Shown: positions 5,252 to 11,662 of the stretch, piece after piece | How the letters are laid out: the number at the start of each line of letters is the position of its first letter | How positions within the stretch are numbered: position 1 is the first letter of the stretch | Source: Phycisphaerales bacterium | Lineage (GTDB): Bacteria; Planctomycetota; Phycisphaerae; Phycisphaerales; UBA1924 | Length of the DNA: 11,662 nucleotides | Reading direction: 5' to 3' | Assembly: GCA_030680655.1 (NCBI GenBank) | Contig: JAUXUZ010000524.1 | Span: 1 to 11,662, forward strand | The notes under the pieces: generated by a model | What the model was told of the DNA's origin: nothing | The model's database searches: none | The model's input: only the letters and a program-made list of their open reading frames with translations | Made by a program: the position numbers and the translations under genes

Positions 5252-7336
5252 ATGCCCACCACTATCGCCGCGTCCTTCAGATCGTTCTGCGTTGCGGGGT
5301 TGGTTGCACTCTCCGCAACGACGGCCCAGGCCCAGCAGTCGGTGGCGCGCCAGTGGGACGAGCGTCTGCTCGCCGCTATTCGGCTCGACAGGCCGCGCCC
5401 GCCCGTTCACGCACGGAACCTCTACCACACGTCCGCCGCGATGTACGACGCGTGGGCGGCGTATGACCCGTCGGCGGATCAGGTGTTTCATCACGAGCGA
5501 GCGGTGCCGCCCCCTGGTTTCTCGATCGAAACGGCTCGTGCGCAGGCGATCAGCTTCGCCGCGTACCGGATGATCAAGCAGCGTTACCAGAGCGCGGTCG
5601 GAGCGGCGACAACCCTGGCCGCGATTGATGCGCAGATGGTTGCGCTCGGGTACAACCCGTCCGATACGACCAACACCGGCGACTCACCGGTCGCTGTCGG
5701 CAACCGCGTCTTTGAGACGATCCGCGCTGCGGGGCTTGCCGACGGCTGCAACGAGTCGGGCAATTACGCGACGACCAACGGCTACACGGCCTCGAACGCA
5801 CCGCTCGCCTTCACTTACGAGCCCCCCTTCACCTTTCAACTCCCGTTGATGGCGCAGCCTGCGCGCTGGCAGCCGCTTGCCTTTGACTACTACGTCGAGC
5901 AGAACGGCATCATTGTCGGCCAGTCCACACAGGTGTTCGTCTGCCCGCACTGGGGCGCCGTCACGCCCTTCGCTCTCACCGGCCCGCACCCCAACAACGT
6001 CTACCTCAACCCGGGGCCGCCGTCGATCCCCGGCACGGCCACCGATGCTGACTTCAAGCAGAACATGGTGGAGGTCATCCGTGCCAGTGCGCTGATGACG
6101 CCCACCGACGGCGTGACCATCGACATCGGGCCCGCCACGCACCACAACAACACGCTCGGCGCCAACGACGGCACGGGCTACGGCGTCAACCCGGTCACCG
6201 GGCTGCCCTACGCGCTCAACACCGTGCTCCGCGGAGACTACACGCGCAGCCTCTCGGAGTTCTGGGCCGACGGTCCCAACTCCGAGACGCCCCCGGGCCA
6301 CTGGAACGTGATCGCTAACTACGCCTCCGACAATCCGCTCATGCTCAAGAAAATCGGTGGCGTTGGGCCGGTCTGCCCGCGCCTGGAGTGGGACGTCAAG
6401 CTCTACCTCGCCCTCAACGGCGCGGTGCACGACGCGGCCATCGCTTGCTGGGGCGCCAAGAGCTACTACGACTCGGTCCGTCCGATCTCGGCGATTCGCT
6501 TCATGTGCCAGAAGGGGCAGAGCTCACTCCCCGCCGGACCCAACTACCACGCGCAGGGCATCCCGCTCGTGCCGGGCCTGATCGAGGTGATCGCCGCCGC
6601 CGATGTGCAGCCCGGGGGCAGGTTCGTCCATCTGGTCGAGCGTGACGACTCGGGCAACATCTTCAACTACCACATCGGCGACATCGCCATCAAGGCCTGG
6701 CGTGGCCAGCCCGCGAACCCCTCCACGCAGATCGGCGATGTCGGCTGGATCCTCGGCACCCGCTGGCTGCCCTACCAGGCCCGCACGTTCGTCACGCCCC
6801 CGTTCGCCGGTTACTACTCCGGGCACAGCACGTTCAGCCGCTCTGCGGCAGAAGTGCTCAGCGCCTTTACCGGCAGCGAGTACTTCCCCGGCGGGTTTGG
6901 ATCGTGGGACATCCCCGCCGGGACTCTGGCGTTTGAGCACGGCCCGACGGCCACCGTGCAGCTTCAGTGGGCCCGGTACTTCGATGCCGCCGATGAGGCT
7001 GGCATCTCGCGGATCTTCGGCGGCATCCACCCGCCGATGGACGACCGGGTCGGGCGCTTGCAGGGGAGCATCATCGGCCCCCTCGCGTGGGAAAAGGCCA
7101 ACCGGTACTTTGTCGGATCCGCGGACTGCGCGGTCGATATCGGTGTTCAGGGCGGCTCTCCCGGTGCCGACGGCCTGCTCGACAACAACGACTTCGTTGT
7201 GTTCATCGACTTCTACTTCAGCCAGAATCCTGCGGCCGACCTTGGCCGGCAGGGCGGAATCTCCGGGGCCGACGGGCTGTTTGACAACAACGACTTCATC
7301 GTCTTTATCGACAGCTACTTCTCCGGCTGCCCGTGA
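5252..7336 (+). CDS. Secreted vanadium-dependent haloperoxidase-like protein with two-repeat GC-type dockerin tail
   Basis: A 694-residue exported protein. A Sec signal peptide spans about 1-28 (cleavage after A-Q-A). An N-terminal helical region has R-N-L-Y-H-T-S-A-A-M-Y-D-A-W-A-A-Y-D, the usual opening of bacterial vanadium haloperoxidase homologues. All vanadate-site motifs are intact: K403-x6-R410-P, S523-G524-H525 and S586-R587-x5-H593-x3-D597. Spacings agree with fungal chloroperoxidase (Lys353, Arg360, His404, Arg490, His496), so His593 is the expected vanadate ligand. Peroxide-driven halide oxidation is the likely activity, although this fold also holds acid phosphatases. Residues 626-694, bounded by Cys626 and Cys693, contain two 29-residue repeats (629-657 and 663-691) with D-x-N-D Ca-binding-like loops; I infer an anchoring or docking role. 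The start is supported by GGAGAG. Confidence 0.88.
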   Translation: MPTTIAASFRSFCVAGLVALSATTAQAQQSVARQWDERLLAAIRLDRPRPPVHARNLYHTSAAMYDAWAAYDPSADQVFHHERAVPPPGFSIETARAQAISFAAYRMIKQRYQSAVGAATTLAAIDAQMVALGYNPSDTTNTGDSPVAVGNRVFETIRAAGLADGCNESGNYATTNGYTASNAPLAFTYEPPFTFQLPLMAQPARWQPLAFDYYVEQNGIIVGQSTQVFVCPHWGAVTPFALTGPHPNNVYLNPGPPSIPGTATDADFKQNMVEVIRASALMTPTDGVTIDIGPATHHNNTLGANDGTGYGVNPVTGLPYALNTVLRGDYTRSLSEFWADGPNSETPPGHWNVIANYASDNPLMLKKIGGVGPVCPRLEWDVKLYLALNGAVHDAAIACWGAKSYYDSVRPISAIRFMCQKGQSSLPAGPNYHAQGIPLVPGLIEVIAAADVQPGGRFVHLVERDDSGNIFNYHIGDIAIKAWRGQPANPSTQIGDVGWILGTRWLPYQARTFVTPPFAGYYSGHSTFSRSAAEVLSAFTGSEYFPGGFGSWDIPAGTLAFEHGPTATVQLQWARYFDAADEAGISRIFGGIHPPMDDRVGRLQGSIIGPLAWEKANRYFVGSADCAVDIGVQGGSPGADGLLDNNDFVVFIDFYFSQNPAADLGRQGGISGADGLFDNNDFIVFIDSYFSGCP

Positions 7337-7376
7337 CAGACCACCGCGGCCGTGCCCGGTTATCGGCCCGGCGGGC

Positions 7377-7405
7377 TTGAGTCGCGGCGTGCCGATTCCG
7401 ATACA
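7377..7405 (+). promoter_or_regulatory. Candidate leaderless promoter of the PilX-like gene
   Basis: TTGAGT (7377-7382; 4 of 6 to TTGACA), a 17-base spacer, then GATACA (7400-7405), six bases before ATG 7412. The -10 is poor (3 of 6), but the spacing repeats that of the other candidates in this window. Confidence 0.35.
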
Positions 7406-7411
7406 TCCTTG

Positions 7412-8464
7412 ATGAATTGCGCACACGCACAGGGGCATTCGCCGTTGGCTGCACGCGCACCGCGCTACGCGCGGCGCGGCTCGCTGCTGGTCGCGACCGT
7501 CTTGGGCATGACCATCCTGCTGCTGGTGGTCGCCACCATGGTCATCTCCGGCGGTCGCGAGGCCGAACTCACGCAGCTGCGGTTTCAGGAGGCCCGTGCC
7601 GGCTACGCGGCCGACGCCGGCGCCAACATGGCCCTGCGAGAGATCAAACGCAACTCCGACGTCGATGGCGACGGTGCAATCGGCACCATCTCCAACGACA
7701 GCAACGCCAACACCGACCCGACCGTCGGCGTTGGCGGCGCGAGGGTCCGGGTCACCCCAACCGGCAGCAACGTCTACACCGTGACCTCGCGCACCGGCAC
7801 TCCCTCGCGCAGCTACACCCTGACGGCGACGCCTTCGGGGGCCGCCCACTCTGACGGCTTCGAGGGGTACACGACCGGCCAGTCGCTTCAGAACGTCGGC
7901 GGATGGTGGGGGTGGGACAACGATTCCAACGCGGCGGGCACCGTCGAGGGCGGCGCTGCGCGCACCGGCGTTAAGTCTCAGCGGATCGACAGCACCACCG
8001 ACAGCGTTCGCCTCTACACGCAGACCAGCGGCCAGTGGGTGTACACAGCCTGGCAGTTCATTCCGACCAATGTCACTGGGTCCGAAACCTACTTCATCTT
8101 GCTGAACACCTACAGCGCTGGCGGTGCCAAGTCATGGAGCACGCAGATTCGGTTTCAGTTCAACAACAACACCGTCTACGACAACATGCAGGGCGGTGTC
8201 ACCGGGTCAACGCGCACGCTCGTCCGCAACCAGTGGGTGCCGATCACAGTCCTGATCAATCTCGATGCCGGCACCCAGACCGTCAGCTACAACAACCAGG
8301 TGCTCTTCACCGGCTCGTGGAACCGACAGGGAGGGGCACGACGCTTGCAGGCGGTGGACCTGTACGGCAGTTCCTCAAAGGGCGTGCTGTACGACGACAT
8401 CAGCCTTACCGCTGTAGGGGGCGGAGGCGGCGGATCGACGGTCACCATGGTGGAGACGCCCTGA
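7412..8464 (+). CDS. PilX/type IV pilin-like exported protein with C-terminal jelly-roll (LamG-like) domain
   Basis: About 350 residues from ATG 7412. The N-terminus is pilin-like: R21-R22-G23 followed directly by a hydrophobic helix (S-L-L-V-A-T-V-L-G-M-T-I-L-L-L-V-V-A, 24-41), where a prepilin peptidase would cut after Gly23. Glu at +5 is missing, as is usual for PilX-type proteins. An amphipathic stretch to about 80 (E-A-R-A-G-Y-A-A-D-A-G-A-N-M-A-L) is characteristic of PilX N-terminal regions. D83-V-D85-G-D87-G is a Ca-binding-like loop. Residues 148-333 look like a concanavalin-type jelly roll: D-G-F-E-G-Y opening, a W-W-G-W-D segment, Y-D-D-I-S-L-T closing strand. A six-glycine linker and nine residues end the protein. 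The frame is open back to 7352, but the pilin signal and promoter spacing favour 7412. Role inferred: surface binding or display. Confidence 0.78.
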   Translation: MNCAHAQGHSPLAARAPRYARRGSLLVATVLGMTILLLVVATMVISGGREAELTQLRFQEARAGYAADAGANMALREIKRNSDVDGDGAIGTISNDSNANTDPTVGVGGARVRVTPTGSNVYTVTSRTGTPSRSYTLTATPSGAAHSDGFEGYTTGQSLQNVGGWWGWDNDSNAAGTVEGGAARTGVKSQRIDSTTDSVRLYTQTSGQWVYTAWQFIPTNVTGSETYFILLNTYSAGGAKSWSTQIRFQFNNNTVYDNMQGGVTGSTRTLVRNQWVPITVLINLDAGTQTVSYNNQVLFTGSWNRQGGARRLQAVDLYGSSSKGVLYDDISLTAVGGGGGGSTVTMVETP

Positions 8465-8489
8465 AGTCGTCGGGCCGAGCGGGTAAGCT
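8461..8489 (+). promoter_or_regulatory. Candidate leaderless promoter of the S10 peptidase gene
   Basis: CTGAAG (8461-8466; 3 of 6 to TTGACA), a 17-base spacer, then TAAGCT (8484-8489), six bases before ATG 8496. The -35 overlaps the stop codon of the previous gene. No Shine-Dalgarno is visible in the 31-base gap. Confidence 0.45.
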
Positions 8490-8495
8490 CCCCGC

Positions 8496-10076
8496 ATGAT
8501 CAAGCCGCTCCGTCCGTCGCTCTTGCTGCCCGCCCTTGTGCTGGCGTTCGCGCCGATGTGTCCTTCCTCAACAATCGCCGCCGACCCGCCCGCCGCCGAC
8601 AAGGCCAAGGACGAGGACAAGAAGAAGGAGCCACCCAAGCCCAGTATCACCGAGCACGCCGTCACGATCGGGGGGACGGTGGTGAAGTACCGCGTCACCG
8701 CCGGCGTTCAGCCGCAGCTTGACGACAAGCTCAAGGTCAAGGCCAACGTCTTCAACATCGTCTACGAACGTCTCGCCGACGGCGACGAGAAGGACAAGGA
8801 GGGCAAGCCGCTCACGCTCGCGGCCAAGGAGCCGGGCAAGCGCCCGATCACGTTCGCCTTCAACGGCGGGCCCGGCTCGTCGAGCGTCTGGCTCCACCTC
8901 GGCGCGCTGGGGCCGCGCAAGGTGGCGATGGGCGCCGAGGGCGAGCGCCTCGCGGCCACATCCCTGGCCGACAACCCCGAGTCGTGGCTCGACTTTACCG
9001 ACCTGGTCTTCATCGACCCCGTCAGCACCGGCTTCAGCCGGCCGCACGAGGGTGAGGACCCCAACCAGTTCCACGGGCTTGACGAAGACGTGCGCTCGGT
9101 GGGCGACTTCATCCGGCTCCACCTGACACGCTCGCAGCGATGGCTCAGCCCCAAGTACCTCTGCGGCGAGTCGTACGGCACCACGCGTGCCGCGGGGCTT
9201 GCCCGCGACCTGAGCGACCGGCTCGGCATCACCCTCGACGGCATCGTGCTCGTCTCGCCGGTGCTGAACTTCCAGACGCTCTCGTTCGAGCCCGGCAACG
9301 ACACCGCCTACTGGCTCTTCATGCCCGCCTATACGGCGACGGCGTTCTACCACAAGAAGCTCGCTCCAACGCTCGACGCTGATCTCGAGAAGACGATCGA
9401 GCAGGCCACGGCCTGGGCGCAGAGCGAGTACGTCGTCGCGCTCTCGCAGGGCGATGCGCTCCCACCCGCCAAGCGAGACGAGGTGGCCGCGAGGCTCGCC
9501 GCGCTCACCGGCCTCTCGGTCGAGTTTGTCAAGCGCAGCAACCTCCGCGTCAGCATCGGCGCGTTCACGAAGGAGCTGCTGCGCGATCAGGGGAAGACCG
9601 TCGGCCGCTTCGACAGCCGCTACACCGGTATCGACCGCAGCCGCGAGGGCACCGGCCCCGACTACGACCCCTCGTACACCGCGGTGCAGGGCCCGTTCAC
9701 CGCGTCGCTCAACGCTTACTTGCGCGGCGAACTCGGCTACGAGAGCGACCTTAACTACGAGATCCTCACCGGCAACGTGCACCCTTGGAACTACCCGGCG
9801 CGCAACCGGTACGTCAACGTCTCCGAGTCGCTCCGCTCGGCGATGACCAAGAACCCCACCATGCGCGTGCTGGTGGTCAGCGGCTACTACGACCTGGCGA
9901 CCCCGTTCTTCGCCGCGACGTACACCAACACCCACCTGTTCCTCGACGAGTCACTCCGCGGGAACATCACCCAGACGTTCCACCGCTCCGGGCACATGGT
10001 CTACCTCCGCGACGCGGACATGGTCAAGCTCAAGCGGGACGCCGCGGCGTTCTACCAGGCTGGTGTGCACCGGTAA
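8496..10076 (+). CDS. Exported serine carboxypeptidase, peptidase family S10
   Basis: A 526-residue alpha/beta-hydrolase of the S10 serine carboxypeptidase family, which removes C-terminal residues from peptides. A signal peptide covers about 1-29 (L-L-L-P-A-L-V-L-A-F-A core, cleavage near I-A-A/D), followed by a charged Lys/Asp/Glu/Pro linker at 30-50. Cys22 does not sit in a lipobox, so a lipoprotein is unlikely. Family motifs are complete: F-N-G-G-P-G-S-S-S (oxyanion region), nucleophile Ser226 in C-G-E-S-Y-G-T-T, Asp466 in S-G-Y-Y-D-L-A-T-P and His500 in R-S-G-H-M-V-Y. The likely site is periplasm or cell surface. It may be transcribed from its own promoter and by readthrough from the pilin-like gene 31 bases upstream. 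Family and activity class are sure; substrate is unknown. Confidence 0.93.
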   Translation: MIKPLRPSLLLPALVLAFAPMCPSSTIAADPPAADKAKDEDKKKEPPKPSITEHAVTIGGTVVKYRVTAGVQPQLDDKLKVKANVFNIVYERLADGDEKDKEGKPLTLAAKEPGKRPITFAFNGGPGSSSVWLHLGALGPRKVAMGAEGERLAATSLADNPESWLDFTDLVFIDPVSTGFSRPHEGEDPNQFHGLDEDVRSVGDFIRLHLTRSQRWLSPKYLCGESYGTTRAAGLARDLSDRLGITLDGIVLVSPVLNFQTLSFEPGNDTAYWLFMPAYTATAFYHKKLAPTLDADLEKTIEQATAWAQSEYVVALSQGDALPPAKRDEVAARLAALTGLSVEFVKRSNLRVSIGAFTKELLRDQGKTVGRFDSRYTGIDRSREGTGPDYDPSYTAVQGPFTASLNAYLRGELGYESDLNYEILTGNVHPWNYPARNRYVNVSESLRSAMTKNPTMRVLVVSGYYDLATPFFAATYTNTHLFLDESLRGNITQTFHRSGHMVYLRDADMVKLKRDAAAFYQAGVHR

Positions 10077-10078
10077 CG

Positions 10079-10105
10079 AAAAACGCAGGGCGCGGGGCCT
10101 GCGTT
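10079..10105 (-). terminator. Terminator between icd and the S10 peptidase gene
   Basis: A perfect 8-bp stem AACGCAGG / CCTGCGTT (10082-10089 and 10098-10105) with an eight-base loop. On the minus strand the stem runs into TTTTTC, so it ends the icd transcript 25 bases past its stop codon. On the plus strand it starts five bases after the peptidase stop and lacks a T run, so termination that way would be weaker. Confidence 0.78.
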
Positions 10106-10129
10106 GGTGGGTCGGCTTTCTGAAGCGGC

Positions 10130-11575
<1,446 letters not shown>

Positions 11576-11596
11576 TTGGGGGGTTTCCTCGGTGGC

Positions 11597-11638
11597 GTGC
11601 AGGCTGGTCGCCACGGCGACTCTTCGAGAAGCCTGCAC
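11597..11638 (-). promoter_or_regulatory. Structured icd leader: candidate three-way-junction RNA
   Basis: On the minus strand, arms GTGCAGGCT (11638-11630) and AGCCTGCAC (11605-11597) form a perfect 9-bp stem. The 24 bases between them hold TCT-CGA-AGA (11629-11621) and then GTCGCC-GT-GGCGAC (11620-11607; in RNA probably 5 bp with a four-base loop). One unpaired C follows. The element ends 21 bases before the icd ATG, upstream of its ribosome site. It matches no riboswitch class I know. The 3-bp middle helix would be weak alone. Confidence 0.45.
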
Positions 11639-11662
11639 CACACTGCGGGCGGGAGCGAGGGT

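Noticed and set aside
6524..7849. Long open frame of 441 codons on the minus strand
   Set aside because: It lies antisense to the haloperoxidase and pilin-like genes and has shadow-frame composition (rich in G, R, A, V, D, no motifs); a product of high GC codon use.
8514..8570. Lipoprotein signal (Cys22) in the S10 peptidase
   Set aside because: Residues before Cys22 are A-P-M, which does not fit a lipobox; a signal peptidase I site near Ala28-Ala29 is more likely.
8568..9935. Long open frame of 455 codons antisense to the S10 peptidase gene
   Set aside because: Low-complexity Val/Arg/Glu/Ala composition without recognisable motifs; the plus-strand gene has a complete catalytic triad and family motifs.
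11576..11641. Extension of isocitrate dehydrogenase to GTG 11641
   Set aside because: The added residues are not conserved and the region is covered by inverted repeats; ATG 11575 has an upstream GAGGAA and gives a normal start. Not fully excluded.

Overview
The window most likely comes from a member of the Planctomycetota, class Phycisphaerae. The DNA is GC-rich. The strongest lineage clue is the tail of the large protein at 5252-7336: two DxxGADG…D-N-N-D repeats ending in Gly-Cys, the pattern called a GC-type dockerin in Phycisphaerales. A beta-barrel protein ending in Phe and a LolCDE/MacB-type transporter point to an outer membrane. I see no phage, transposon, CRISPR or tRNA signature; this looks like ordinary chromosomal DNA.

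Layout. (1) 2-1750, plus strand: 3' end of an ABC-transporter permease, then its LolD-like ATPase. A 165-base gap separates them and holds two facing arrays of an 8-base repeat. (2) 1771-3102: a 63-residue two-helix membrane protein (minus) and a tRNA-dihydrouridine synthase (plus), divergent across 54 bases with face-to-face promoters. (3) 3193-4077, minus: a secreted outer-membrane beta-barrel protein with a strong Shine-Dalgarno and a palindrome over its probable -10. (4) 4322-4998, plus: an Isc-type [2Fe-2S] ferredoxin followed by IscX, the tail of the isc operon without the rest. (5) 5252-10076, plus: three exported proteins in a row, namely a vanadium-dependent haloperoxidase with a dockerin tail, a PilX/pilin-like protein carrying a jelly-roll domain, and an S10 serine carboxypeptidase. 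(6) 10130-11575, minus: NADP-type isocitrate dehydrogenase, with a leader that can fold into a closely packed three-way junction.

Two points stand out beyond the gene list. First, five genes (1962 minus, 2017, 4322, 7412 and 8496) have a -10-like hexamer ending 5-6 bases before the start codon and no Shine-Dalgarno, which suggests leaderless transcripts. The genes at 4077 (minus) and 5252 have proper ribosome binding sites, so two modes of translation initiation appear side by side. Second, the icd leader is tiled almost without gaps by three helices. No wholly new multi-gene system is evident. The most unusual protein architectures are the haloperoxidase-dockerin and the pilin-like/jelly-roll protein.
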